From contig JAOWBW010000086.1 in assembly GCA_026119855.1 (NCBI GenBank), positions 1,826,407-1,890,406 on the forward strand: a DNA stretch of 64,000 bases. The letters run 5' to 3'. Within the stretch, counting starts at the first letter, position 1, and every line of letters begins with the position of its first letter. The stretch comes from Campanula takesimana. Its lineage: Eukaryota; Streptophyta; Magnoliopsida; Asterales; Campanulaceae. The translations under genes and the position numbers were made by a program. Under the pieces are notes generated by a model that had not been told where the DNA came from, ran no database searches, and worked only from the letters and a program-made list of their open reading frames with translations. Below, piece by piece: positions 1 to 9,658 of this stretch.

Positions 1-248
1 TCAGATCAGCGATCCGCGTGAAGGAGATCTGACCACTCAACGGTCTTGGCCACGCGGCCACTATTGCAAATTCGTGTGTTTGGCCACGCGGCCAACCTTG
101 CCCCTTCAGATAAAATTCCACTTTTGTCCCTGATCTTTTCCCTATTAATTCATCTTAAATGCCCTTAGCGCAATTCTGACTGATATTCGTTACCTTTGGG
201 TACGGAAAGCCCCTTAAAATTTCCATTCTTCACCAAATATTTGCTTAG

Positions 249-704
249 GATTCGTATGATTGTAGAGACTTCGGCGCCTCTAAGACATACCATCCTAGAT
301 CAATCGTAATTGGCAGAAGCCTCGGCGTTTCTATTTGCGAAAGATCCAGCATCTATTATTAAGATTCGTATGGTTGTAGAGACTTCGGCGCCTCTATGAC
401 ATACCATCCTAGATCAATCGTAATTGGCAGAAGCCTCGGCGTTTCTATTTGCGAAAGATCCAGCATCTATTATTAAGATTCGTATGGTTGTAGAGACTTC
501 GGCGCCTCTATGACATACCATCCTAGATCAATCGTAATTGGCAGAAGCCTCGGCGTTTCTGTTTGCGAAAGATCCAGCATCTATTATTGAGATTCGTATG
601 GTTGTAGAGACTTCGGCGCCTCTATGACATACGATCCTAGATCGATCGTGGTTGGCAGAAGCCTCGGCGTTTCTGTTCGCGAGAGATCCAACATCTATTA
701 CTTT
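249..704. repeat. tandem array, four 114-bp units
   Basis: Units begin with GATTCGTATG at 249, 363, 477 and 591, an exact 114-bp spacing. Each contains GAGACTTCGGCGCCTCT followed by GCAGAAGCCTCGGCGTTTCT. The middle copies are nearly identical and the fourth is slightly diverged; a degraded partial unit follows at about 705-742. Arrays like this are common in the 3' UTR of Tat/Ogre retrotransposons and can seed satellites. The open frames across it are an effect of the period being divisible by three. Confidence 0.9.
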
Positions 705-888
705 AGCGCGATCGGCAGGAACCCTGGCGATCCTGATTGCGTTTACCATTCCATCTTGGGATTATTTAGACAAGCGTAGTCCTTATTTTTCCAAATAACT
801 TCATTACTTACGAATGATTCGTTCTTCGTACAGGATAGTGCCCGTAGGTTTATTATCCCTAGCAGGAGTCCGATATCTTGTTTTATCC

Positions 889-1123
889 CCAGTAGCTCCG
901 AACTACAACCAGCTTGATTCCTAGGAGGATACGTAGGAAACCTGAAAAGGTTCAGCCACCCGACCGACGCGGTCATCTATCATCCCCAGCAGGTGCATTT
1001 TCCCCAGCAGAAGACGTTGCTCCCCATCAGAGGACAGTCATTCCCAATTTCCCATCCGATTTGAACTACGTTTGGCTTGATTCCCCCGCGGATAAGTAGG
1101 TCGCCTGCCAAGGTTCAGCCGTT
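889..1123 (+). repeat. repeated ACTACG/TGATTC/GTAGG motif, two copies
   Basis: Two related blocks of about 65 bp, each running from GAACTAC through CTTGATTCC to GGTTCAGCC. A third, more distant version lies at 2074-2125 inside the LTR (GAACTACGCTGACC...ACGTAGGCAATC). I recognise this word order from the non-coding 3' part of Tat-lineage elements. Function unknown. Confidence 0.5.
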
Positions 1124-1222
1124 CCCTTACCTTTCATCTGTTTTGAAACTCATGTTTCAGACGGATCCTTCTTTTATCGTCGACCCCACATTGCCTTGCA
1201 AGAAGCGTCGCCGAGGGGCTAC

Positions 1223-2296
1223 TGTTAGTACCCGAACTGAAAATGAGTTTATTAGAACTTTCCCAAAAATACAAGGACTTTATAGGAATTAGAAAACTTG
1301 CAAAGACTTGTCCCGGATTCCCAAAATATCTCATTTATGGCAAAATCTATCAAATTAGGTAGCAAATAGTTTCCTTAAAACCATGCAGAAACCCTAGCTT
1401 AAGAATCAAGTCAGCCTGCAGACTTGGCCACGCGGACAACTTTGTTCCGCGTTGATCTTGACCACGCGGCCACTATTGTCACCGGCTTCAACCATGGCCA
1501 GGCGGCCAACCTTGCGCTGGATGATCTGGACCGTCAGATCTCTCCCTCAGTTTACTATATAAATCACTCCATGCTATTGGTTTAAAGGATCCGAATTTGA
1601 GAGCTTTCAAGTGACGATTTTGCTCCCAAATCAAGTCATTCAAGCCTCCAAAAACACTCTCAAGAATCCCAAGAAGATCCAAGGTTATTTCTTGCCAACA
1701 AAGGTAAGTTTTCTAACTTTTCTTCATGTTCTTGCATTATTTCTAGTGTAGATCTTTAATATTCATATTCTTAATATGTTTATTCATGTGTTCTTCATAA
1801 TATTCATGTTCCTAACATCTTTATTCATATTTTCTTCATGACATTCATATGTTCATAATATGTTCTTCGCATATTCATCATATTCTAGATTAAAACCTTA
1901 TTTATGCCATATTTAGAGTGGTGATCTTCATAATTACATGTTATTTCATAGCCGATGATGATCTAGGGTTCATCAACCTGAGGATGATCTAGGAACTACT
2001 TCTAAACCCTAAACTTTAGGTAATTCCCCCTCATTATGCATGATCCCGATTCTTCTGCCTATTCTAAATTCCTCTCGAACTACGCTGACCTGAGCTTCTC
2101 ACATTGAGAGGAACGTAGGCAATCTTCGGATCCGGTCTCAAACACTAACACACTACTAACACATTCATCATGATGGAAAGACCGATCATTCGGGCAATAG
2201 GAGTGATAACGTCCAATCTTCTTCTCTTGTTGTAATTTGACCCCCGAACCCATTAACATGCTTTTTCTCAATGTTTTGGCTATAATTAAAACGGCG
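1223..2296 (+). repeat. LTR of a Tat/Ogre-type Ty3/gypsy element
   Basis: It starts TGTTAGTACCC straight after a purine tract. It contains a cluster of GGCCACGCGGCC-like palindromes (1424-1508), a TATA box (1554-1564) and the third copy of the Tat-type motif. It ends just before TGGCGACTCT, a sequence typical of the PBS region of Tat/Ogre elements. No second LTR or TSD is visible, so the exact end is uncertain by a few bases. Confidence 0.5.
1554..1564 (+). promoter_or_regulatory. TATA box of the Tat-type LTR
   Basis: ACTATATAAAT lies about 46 bp downstream of the last of three GGCCACGCGGCC-like words (1424-1439, 1458-1472, 1493-1508). Position and sequence fit the U3 promoter of an LTR. Transcription is inferred. 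Confidence 0.55.
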
Positions 2297-2306
2297 TGGC
2301 GACTCT
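2297..2306 (+). other. Tat/Ogre-type primer-binding-site remnant
   Basis: TGGCGACTCT follows the LTR end directly. Ogre and Tat elements use a PBS beginning this way (tRNA-Arg type, from memory of the family). The match decays after about ten bases, so this is a remnant. Confidence 0.4.
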
Positions 2307-2380
2307 CATATTTTAATGTTACTATGAATATTCCCAATTTCAAACACACGTATTCACAGGTGTTAGTCAGTGAAATTGTA

Positions 2381-2900
2381 ACTTGTTGTTTTGAAATCGA
2401 AACTTGTTGTTTTAAGTTATTAACTTGATGTTTTTTATGCCTAAACATGCGTATTCGGTTGTATTGAAAGTTCATGTTCAAACTGCTAATATCAAGTTTG
2501 TTTATTAAAACATAAAGTTATACTATTAAAATACCAAGTATATATCTGATACAACATACTTTTGATTAACCACCAAGTGCACTAATAAAACATCAAGTTA
2601 CTGTACTAAAACATAAAGTTACAATACTAAAACACCAAGTTACTATACTAAAACAACACCAAGTTATATTATAAGCTGATGTTTAAAAAGCTTATTTCAA
2701 TAAAAATGCATGGTTATATAATATCAAGTTTTCTTGTTAAAAAACCAAGTTACATTACAAAAATACCAAGTATATATCTGATACAACATAACTTGATTAT
2801 CCACCAGGCTGCACTAATAAAATAAAAGGTTACTGTAGTAAAATATCACGTTACAATACCAAAACACCAAGTTACTATATTAAAACAACAAGTTACACCA
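2381..2900. repeat. short interspersed AACTTG / CAAGTT repeats
   Basis: AT-rich stretch with many degenerate copies of a roughly 16-bp word, TAAAACACCAAGTTAC, at about 2585-2900. The reverse-complement form AACTTGTTGTTTT occurs at about 2382-2430, so the outer parts can pair as a long imperfect inverted repeat. No gene is seen. It sits beside a FAR1/MULE-like exon and may be part of that transposon. Confidence 0.6.
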
Positions 2901-3002
2901 AATCAATTCCATTTCAATTTGAGCAGCTTGAACATCTCCATTTCAATTTAAGCAGCAAACGACTACAGGATTCAAATTAAGTGTAGATTTGGTGTTTTTG
3001 AG

Positions 3003-3250
3003 TCAAATGAAGATATCCATCTCTTCAAATTGATCTTCATTGTCTTTTTCAATCTCACTCTCCTCTGGTTCAATGACATTGTGATCTACTATCTCCATCT
3101 CCATATCCATCTTCTATAAGGAGAAAATCAATTTCAATTAGATCAGTTAGAGAATTCGAATATCAATTTAAATTTCAAATTAAAAAAAATGTGATAATTG
3201 ATGAACAAACTTGTAAAGATTCATACCTTTTCAATCGTTTTTTTTAAGCT
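3003..3250 (-). pseudogene. 5' exons of a FAR1/MULE-like transposase (fragment)
   Basis: On the minus strand a short frame from ATG at 3110 to TGA at 3003 encodes 35 residues, strongly acidic and beginning MDMEMEIVDHNVIEPEES. This style of acidic start is seen in plant FAR1/FHY3-like MULE transposases. A plausible intron lies upstream: acceptor TCCTTATAG just before AAGATGG near 3115 and donor AAAG/GTATGAATC near 3226, preceded by a leader exon. The frame then stops and no DDE or SWIM domain follows, so this is a truncated remnant. The family call is inference from a very short peptide. Confidence 0.3.
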
Positions 3251-3455
3251 CATCTCGTCTGCAATGGCGGTAGAGAGATGGAGAGAGAGAAAAAGAGAGA
3301 GATTGCGGAAGAAGGGAACAGTCGGCGGCTACTAGTGTTTTTCACGTTTTATGCCCTAATTTTGTTAATGAGCGAGATGTTGGATCGAACCGGTTTAAAA
3401 AAGGTTGAATTTTGGTTCATTATTGCTTGTCAAAACCGGTCTTTTTTTAAAATTA

Positions 3456-3475
3456 GGGGGAAACTAGTTTCCCCC
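3456..3475. repeat. perfect 20-bp palindrome
   Basis: GGGGGAAACTAGTTTCCCCC is its own reverse complement. It lies 28 bp outside the Sirevirus TSD, probably at the edge of the MULE-like remnant. Its role is unknown. Confidence 0.7.
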
Positions 3476-3507
3476 AAAACCAACTCTACCTATTATTTAT
3501 TGGCAAC

Positions 3508-4684
3508 TGAAAGGTCCTGTTTTACTAAAAGAATAGAAACGTTAAAGATGAACAGCTAAGTTAGCTGTTGAGAGATAGAGTAATTATGCAGCGGAGAATA
3601 TTTAAAAGAATAAATGAAATAGACAAGGTGTAGTGTGTGTATAAGTGTAGAGATAAGGGAAGAAAATATACAAGGAGTTTTTAAAGTGGTTTAGAGACAA
3701 ACACTTCTTTTACATCCACCCCCACTGTAGTCAACAGTGAGATCAATCCACTTACTTAATAAGCTTACAATGAATGATAAATGCAAGTTCCTCGAACCCC
3801 CTCTTCTTAACTGTCACTACAGTTAAGGAAGCCTTTTGACTAAGGCTATAAAAAGAAAGAAAAATACAAAAGATTTAAATAAAAGGTTAAGCTTGGCTTA
3901 TAGCTTAGGCTAGGTGTGGGTTGTAACTGGGTGCACATAGGGCACAATATTTGCAGGGGATTATGCAAATATTTAGATCTGCAGAATAAGAATGCAGAAA
4001 GGCTCAAAAAGGGAGTGAGGTTGTAAAAAATGGGTTGAAGGGTTAAAAAAGGGTCACTTGACAACATGCCAGTGTACACTTTTATATAGGGGAGGCCATA
4101 TAGCCGTTGGGGGACAAGGGTACAAGGGTAGCTGTTGGGGGACCAAAGGTACAGAGGAGTAATGGCTTGTCTTTGACCGGGTTGACTAATATGTTGTTCC
4201 TCTTGAATGCAGGTTGTTAAGTTAAGGAGAAGGTGTATTCATACTTGATCAAGCTTCAATAGAGTTATTCTAATGTTTGTTAATATTTAGAATAGTCATT
4301 CTTCAAGAGTCTGATGACGTGGAGATAGCTGTTGAAGAAGAACAGTCTCAGCAGTTGAGACAGAGGAGCTTGGGTGTTGGGTTTGTAGGGCCTTAGCTAT
4401 TGAAGCTTGATTGGATTTAGCATCTTGCTAATTCATTTGAGGTTGAGGGAGTTTGTAATAGGTAGTTCTTCAGTTTGTTGAATGTGTAAATGGTAGGTAG
4501 ATCATAAAGTGTTTTGACTGTTGGCTTGAATAGCTAGCAGGATGGCTTAGCTGTTTGAGCTTTGTGATGGGCTGCCTGTGCTCAGGTCTTTTGTATACAT
4601 CATATAATCAATGGATTGATTATTTATTTATCAAAACATTTTTACTATGATTAATTTTGAGTTAAACATAGTGAGGTACTAACA
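3508..4684 (-). repeat. Sirevirus 3' LTR
   Basis: Matches 13255-14458 throughout. In element sense it begins TGTTAGTACCTC and ends GACCTTTCA. Relative to the other LTR it has lost bases between AACAGCTAA and TTAGCTGTT, leaving a nearly seamless palindrome at 3552-3569. Two copies of AGC(C/T)GTTGGGGGAC lie at 4102-4115 and 4130-4143, just upstream of the TATA box in element sense. Confidence 0.93.
4081..4089 (-). promoter_or_regulatory. TATA box of the Sirevirus LTR
   Basis: On the minus strand CCTATATAAAAGTG is a good plant TATA box. It is 12 bp downstream of two direct repeats of GTCCCCCAAC(G/A)GCTA. The same arrangement is present in the other LTR near 13852-13910. Confidence 0.6.
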
Positions 4685-4698
4685 ATTTCCCCCTTTTT
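4685..4698 (-). other. polypurine tract of the Sirevirus
   Basis: On the minus strand AAAAAGGGGGAAAT directly precedes the 3' LTR start (TGTTAG). This is the expected plus-strand primer site. The same tract precedes the 3' LTR of the small element at 42-46 kb. Confidence 0.85.
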
Positions 4699-5043
4699 GG
4701 TAAATAAATAAGGTTTTTGATTATGTACCTGCATGGATAAGTGCTAAGGAAATAGAAGAACCAATGAAGAGAAAATCTTCTTGATAATATTTCTAGGCAA
4801 ACAAACTGTTAATACACAATGTATTGAAAGACATAATTGAAAACAAAAGGGATGTTCTGAACAGCTATTCAAAACAGAGACAACAAACCAATGGACTTTA
4901 GACCTATTCAAGTAAGGTACTAATTTTGGTAAAAGAGTTAATAAGAAGAGGATTATAGAGAAACCTGTTCAAACATAAGTAAGCTAGGGAATAAGGGAAA
5001 ACATATTTCTAGCAGCTATGACCTAGGCACCTATACAAGTGTT

Positions 5044-5802
5044 CTAGTCAAAGTCTGAGGTAGAATCAGAGGACAACTCAATGATTTGAGGTCCTTGATG
5101 TTGTTCCCCCTCAGCTGTTGGCTGTTGATTACTTGGTTCCCCCTCAGCTGCTAGCCCCTTTTTCTTCTTGAGGTTGGAGGTCTTCTTATCAAACTTCTTT
5201 TTGTTTCTTGCATCACAGCAGAGGTACCATTCATTTTGTAAGTTCCAGTAAGGAACTACCTCACGAAATTTTTTAAGAAGAACAAGGGTCATGAACCTGA
5301 AGAGGTTAGGTTGTCCAGCCTTTTTTTATTCCTTTGATGGTGGAAGGGTAGTTTTTCAGATTGAAGTTCTCCAAGAAGATGGGACCCCAGTTGGTCCTGC
5401 CTCTGAGAAGAGCCAATACTTGTTTCCACTCTGAGACACTCATTTGATCAAATGAAGATCGTTTGCCACAGATTCCTTTGAGGACAATGTCACACAGGAC
5501 ATAGTGTCTTTTGGAGAGATGTCTTTTGTGAACAGGCTGGTTTTTGAGGCTTAGGTAATTGGCTTGGCCTGTGAAGGTTCGATAGAGAGGGGAAAAGTTC
5601 ATATCTATGGCAGGATCCCATATATTTGTTATGAAATACTCACTTATTTCAAGATTTAAGTAGATACTGACATCTAGATAGGAAATGACAATTTCTTCTT
5701 CTCTAAACAAGACTTTGTTTCTCCTTGGAAGAAGTCTTCTTCGATGTAATACCCATGAGCATCTTCGGGTACAAGAGGTTGTCTAATAATAGGAGAAGAC
5801 AT
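5044..5802 (-). pseudogene. ORF in the env position of the Sirevirus, unknown function, frameshifted
   Basis: From an ATG at 5802 the frame reads MSSPIIRQPLVPEDAHGYY and runs to about 5674. A second frame (5306-5710) continues with a folded-looking segment rich in aromatic residues, and a third (5044-5292) ends in a Lys-rich then Glu/Ser/Asp-rich tail (ELSSDSTSDFD). Joined, they would make about 250 residues broken by two frame changes. I see no signal peptide or clear membrane segment in the main part, so the position is env-like but the content is not obviously an envelope protein. A TATA-like box lies about 115 bp upstream of the ATG. I do not recognise the family. Confidence 0.5.
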
Positions 5803-5915
5803 GATTGTTTTACAAGAAGGAGAAAAGGTGGGGTTTGAAAACAGAGAAGGTTAGGGGTTGAAGCAGAGTTTTTGACTTCGAAAGGTTGAATGATTTTCGA
5901 AGAAAAAGAATTTTG

Positions 5916-5926
5916 GTTTTTATAGA
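5916..5926 (-). promoter_or_regulatory. TATA-like box upstream of the env-position ORF
   Basis: On the minus strand TTTCTATAAAAACC lies roughly 115 bp before the ATG at 5802. A separate internal promoter would be unusual for an ORF expected to be translated from genomic or spliced RNA. Inference from sequence only. Confidence 0.35.
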
Positions 5927-6314
5927 AAGAGGAGAAGATAAAAGATCGAGGTTTAGACGGTGGGGACAACGGTTATAATTTTAAGATCGAGGCGATGAGG
6001 GTTTTAAAAGCTAGCCGTTAAGACGACTTGACAGTTATCCTCTTTTACTATTTATATGAACAGTAAATAGAATGGAATTAAATGATATATCATTTATTCC
6101 TAGAAATAGCGGGCGGCTATTTAAGGAAGGTAAGGTGCTAAGTATGATATAACACACTTCGACTTAAATTTTGACCTATCATATCTCAGTTTTGCCAAGT
6201 TTTTGTACCAATAGTACATATTTTGTGGTCAAATCAGTTGATATTTTGGGCAAAAATTTAATTTTAACAGCTAAGTCTAGCACCATACCCTATTCTGGGC
6301 TTTCATAAATTCCT

Positions 6315-6325
6315 TTTATATAAAA
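6315..6325 (+). promoter_or_regulatory. TATA box for the antisense ORFs
   Basis: TTTATATAAAA, within the palindrome CCTTTTATATAAAAGG (6312-6327). It sits about 90 bp upstream of the first plus-strand ATG at 6413 and faces away from the minus-strand TATA-like box near 5920, giving a divergent arrangement inside the retrotransposon. Confidence 0.45.
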
Positions 6326-6412
6326 GGAATAAGAACTCAGCTGATGAAAACACATCATATTCTCTTTCTTTTGGCTTAGCTGTTCAGGCAAACCCAGTTA
6401 AATTTACGAAAC

Positions 6413-6580
6413 ATGGGGAGACTTGCAGCTAAGTATAATCCTAAAAGAATGGCTCAATTAGCCAAGAAGCTAATCTTTTCAATATCTGTAGGAGAAGAGA
6501 CAGAGGGGGAAAGGTTTGAGAGAGAGTACATTTCATACACTATACAGAGTGATCATCAGATGTATGAGGAAGTTGAATAG
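6413..6580 (+). CDS. small antisense ORF, 55 aa, unknown
   Basis: ATG at 6413 to TAG at 6578-6580. The product begins MGRLAAKYNPKRMAQLAKK and ends in an acidic stretch. It is in the same orientation as the larger antisense ORF at 6775-7467 and opposite to gag-pol. It might be a first exon: a donor-like GAG/GTGAGAG occurs at about 6611, but it lies after the stop. Not similar to anything I recognise. Confidence 0.3.
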   Translation: MGRLAAKYNPKRMAQLAKKLIFSISVGEETEGERFEREYISYTIQSDHQMYEEVE

Positions 6581-6774
6581 CTTCCTCTTGATCACCCTTT
6601 TAAGTATAGGGAGGTGAGAGATAGGGAGAAGAGAAAGAGAGATTGAGAATGTGAAAAGGAATCTTTGGAGAAAAAAAAGAGAGAGAGAGATTGGCACAAT
6701 TGAATGAGGTTAAAGGCCATGGAAAGGAGAAACAAGTGGAAGAAGGAGGTAGTATTAAGCTGTTTGGTCAAAGA

Positions 6775-7467
6775 ATGAAAGTAGGGGAGGGAGAGAGCAG
6801 CAGAGCAAATGCTGCACAGTCTGAAGCCCAAAGGGTTCATTCCCTTAGAGACTTGATGAGAAAGGATGGCTTAATAGTCCATGGGAAGGATATTGATAGG
6901 ATAGCTGTTGAGGGAAAACAAGTGTTGAGGCCATTTACTTTGAGAGAGCTAATGAGTCAGGAACATATCTTAGCTGTTAAGGCCAAGAAGGTGCATGTAG
7001 CTGAACAGCTAAGGGATTATGTCCCAGTAACAAGGGATTCTTTGACCATTAGCATGGCAGTGCTAGAGGGAAGGGGAGATAACTTTCATGGGGTCCAGCA
7101 GTCACCATCAACTACTCACACTCAACTGTTCAGGCAGTATTTGAGGTGTTGTAGTCCTGTTCAAGTCAAGGAAGAGGATATTGGAGGTCCTTCTTCCCAC
7201 ATGGCAATGATAGCTGCTGAGAGTATGCAGACTTCTGGGACCTTTAGCTTTGTTTCCTCCTTGGATGATCTTCCACCCTATGATGCTGTGGAGGAGTGGT
7301 GGCCAAGAACCATGGGTCCACCTCTACATCATTCTCCAGTTATGGAGAGGCATCCAGTGTGGTTGGAGAGGTATTTAGAGGGAGGGCCATCTACACCAGC
7401 AAGCGCATATCAAGGAGGAGATGGACAAGACAAGGGCTCTAGTTGTTGTTGGAAACAAATCTTGTAA
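6775..7467 (+). CDS. antisense ORF inside the Sirevirus, 230 aa, unknown function
   Basis: Open from 6655 with the first ATG at 6775 (MKVGEGESSRANAAQSEAQR); TAA at 7465-7467. It lies between pol and the 3' LTR and runs opposite to gag-pol. Composition is balanced, with a Lys/Arg/Glu-rich N-terminal half and a Ser/Pro/Trp-containing C-terminal half. I see no catalytic motif, membrane segment or zinc finger. Additional antisense ORFs (aORFs) have been reported in some plant LTR retrotransposons, including the Maximus/SIRE group, so this is probably a real aORF. It stays open although gag-pol has several stops. Confidence 0.5.
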   Translation: MKVGEGESSRANAAQSEAQRVHSLRDLMRKDGLIVHGKDIDRIAVEGKQVLRPFTLRELMSQEHILAVKAKKVHVAEQLRDYVPVTRDSLTISMAVLEGRGDNFHGVQQSPSTTHTQLFRQYLRCCSPVQVKEEDIGGPSSHMAMIAAESMQTSGTFSFVSSLDDLPPYDAVEEWWPRTMGPPLHHSPVMERHPVWLERYLEGGPSTPASAYQGGDGQDKGSSCCWKQIL

Positions 7468-7734
7468 GATGGAGGAAGAAGAGAACAGCCAAGGTTAGTT
7501 AGCTATTGGGAAAGTTTTTGTATCCTTTTTTTGTTTTTGAGAGGAGAGGGCTACCAGCAACACAAGGGTAGTGAGGTTAAGGCTTAGTTCCAAGAAATAT
7601 GATGTAGACAGGCCATTATATTGTTGTCCTTGAATAGAGATCTGTTTAGGTTAGCTGTATAAATAATGTAAACAGCTAACCATGTTCTCTATACCAGTCT
7701 AAAGTTTATGAAATAAAATTTCAGTTAATCCCTT

Positions 7735-9221
7735 TTACTTAGGCAAGTTAATCATTCCTAACATTGCTCTTAAAAGTTCAAACCTCTTTTCATCCATAGC
7801 TTTAGTTAGTATGTCAGAGACATTATCCTCAGTACTAACTTTGGCTAAAGTGATATTTCCTTTTTCAACATGGTGTCTAATGAAGTGATGTCTTACTTCA
7901 ATGTGTTTGGTTTTAGAGTGTTGAACAGGATTCTCAGTGATGGCTATTGTACTTGAATTGTCACAAAATATGGGAATATTAGTGACATTTATACCAAAGT
8001 CTTGTATTTGACTTTTTAAGTACAATATTTGGGAACAGCAAAGACCAGCTGCAATATATTCAGCCTCAGCTGTTGAGGTTGCTATAGAGGTTTGCTTTTT
8101 GCTAGACCAGGACACAATTCTTGATCCAATAAATTGACATCCACCGCTTGTTGATTTTCTGTCTAGATTGCATCCAGCATAGTCTAAGTTAGTAAAGCCA
8201 ATTAGTGAAAATGGAGATTCATTAGGATACCATAAGCCATAATCAGGAGTTCCTTTTAGATATCTCAAAATCCTTTTAACTGCAGCAAGATGAGATTCTT
8301 TGGGATTTGCTTGAAATCTTGCACATAGACATACACTGAACATGATGTCTGGTCTTGAGGCAGTAACATATATGAGAGATCCTATATAGCTTCTGTATAG
8401 TGTTTGATCAACACTTTGACCATCAGTGTCAGCATGAAGTTTGGTTGTGGTAGATAGAGGTGTCTTAGCTGTTGAGGCATTCTGCATATCAAACTTCTTG
8501 ATCATGTCTCTTGTGTACTTGGATTGGTTAATGAAGATCCCATCCTTCATTTGTTTGACTTGAAGACCTAGGAAGTAGGTTAGTTCCCCAATCATACTCA
8601 TTTCAAACTGTTTTTGCATAAGATCTCCAAATTCTTTACAAAGGTTCTCATTTGATGATCCAAAGATAATGTCATCAACATAGACGTGAATGAGTAGGGT
8701 GTCATCTCCATATTTTTTAATGAATAAAGTGTTGTCAATATGACCTTTGGTAAATTCTTTATCAAGAAGGAATTTAGACAGAGTGTCATACCAATCTCTA
8801 GGGGCTTGTTTTAGACTATACAAGGCTTTGTCCAACTTGTATACATGGTCTGGAAATTTAGGATGTTCAAATCCAGGAGGTTGAGCAACAAACACCTTTT
8901 CATTTAGTATTCCATTCAGGAATGCACTCTTGACATCCATTTGGAATACTTTCATCTTGCTACAGGAGCAAAAGTTTCATCATAGTCTATTCCTTCTTCT
9001 TGTCTGTATCCTTGAGCAACAAGTCTTGCTTTGCTTCTCACTACAGTACCATCTTCACTCATTTTGTTTCTAAAAACCCATCTGGTACCTATGACAGTTT
9101 GGTTTCTTGGTTTGGGAACAAGTTTCCATACTTTATTCCTTTCAAACTGTTCAAGTTCTTCTTCTATTGCTTCTATCCAGTCTTCATCTTGAAGGGTTTC
9201 ATGGATATTTTTATGTTCCAT
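7735..9221 (-). pseudogene. pol: Sirevirus reverse transcriptase and RNase H
   Basis: A 406-aa open frame (7735-8955) contains the RT core (QMDVKSAFLNG, then YVDD at about residues 92-95) and copia RNase H motifs (STAEAEYIAAG and TKHIEVRHHFIRHHVEKG), ending at TAA. The upstream frame (8952-9221) holds the RT start (WIEAIEEELEQFERNKVW to DETFAPVAR). At the join, FAPVAR runs straight into a stop overlapping MKVFQMDV: the usual 15-20 residues between these motifs are missing and the frame is broken. RT would copy element RNA and RNase H would degrade it, in virus-like particles. Catalytic residues look intact but the deletion probably disables the protein. Confidence 0.9.
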
Positions 9222-9658
9222 TTAAGAAATGAAGGCACTCATGAAAATATCATATTGAGGAATGCCATCAGGGATTGTTTCCTTCTGAATAGGGATGGAA
9301 ATGATTAGGTTGTCATCATTGAGAATTGGGATTTGAGTGGAGATTTGGGAAGGTATGATTTGACAGCTAACTGTTTCATCTAAGCTGTTGGGAAGAGGAA
9401 AGCTGTTGGGAGTGGGTAAGCTGTTGGGAGTATCTTTGGGTAGAACATAGGGAAGAGTAATGTTGTTCTCATTTAATGGAGAAGGATTGTTTATTGAGGG
9501 TGAAGGTTCTGGAAGGTTGTCAGAATTTCCAATGCTTTCATCAAAATCACATAAGTCAGTATTGCTTTGATCATTTTTTCATCAAAGTCAACATGAATGG
9601 ATTCTTCTACAACCAGTCTTCTCTTGTTGTATACTCTGTAGGCTTTGCTAGTGTTGGA
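9222..9658 (-). pseudogene. decayed integrase C-terminus and RT linker
   Basis: No long frame on the minus strand. Short readable pieces are Pro/Thr/Ser-rich, matching the low-complexity linker between integrase and RT in copia pol. AACAGCTTNC-type words are repeated at 9383-9425. Nothing else is seen. Confidence 0.5.

Larger units (their letters stand above)
1..1222 (+). mobile_element. 3' untranslated region of a Tat/Ogre-type Ty3/gypsy element (partial)
   Basis: No coding frame survives here. The stretch holds a 114-bp tandem array and then two copies of a motif reading GAACTAC...TTGATTC...TAGG...GGTTCAGCC (about 889-956 and 1061-1123), a layout I associate with the region between pol and the 3' LTR of plant Tat/Ogre elements. 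It ends in a purine-rich run (CGAGGGGCT, 1212-1220) directly before an LTR-like start, as a polypurine tract would. Two copies of the palindromic word TTGGCCACGCGGCCA lie at 46-60 and 80-94 and recur in the LTR. The lineage is inferred from these motifs; the window edge cuts the element. Confidence 0.5.

Noticed and set aside
249..704. CRISPR-like array
   Set aside because: Units are 114 bp with no unique spacers and the context is a plant retrotransposon; this is a minisatellite.
528..749. 73-aa minus-strand frame over the tandem array
   Set aside because: Repeating peptide produced by a 114-bp unit that is a multiple of three; no start context or family similarity.
2080..2481. 133-aa minus-strand frame
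   Set aside because: Lies across the end of the Tat-type LTR and its PBS; composition is not protein-like.
3278..3559. 93-aa plus-strand frame
   Set aside because: Crosses the palindrome, the TSD and the Sirevirus LTR start, so it cannot be one gene.
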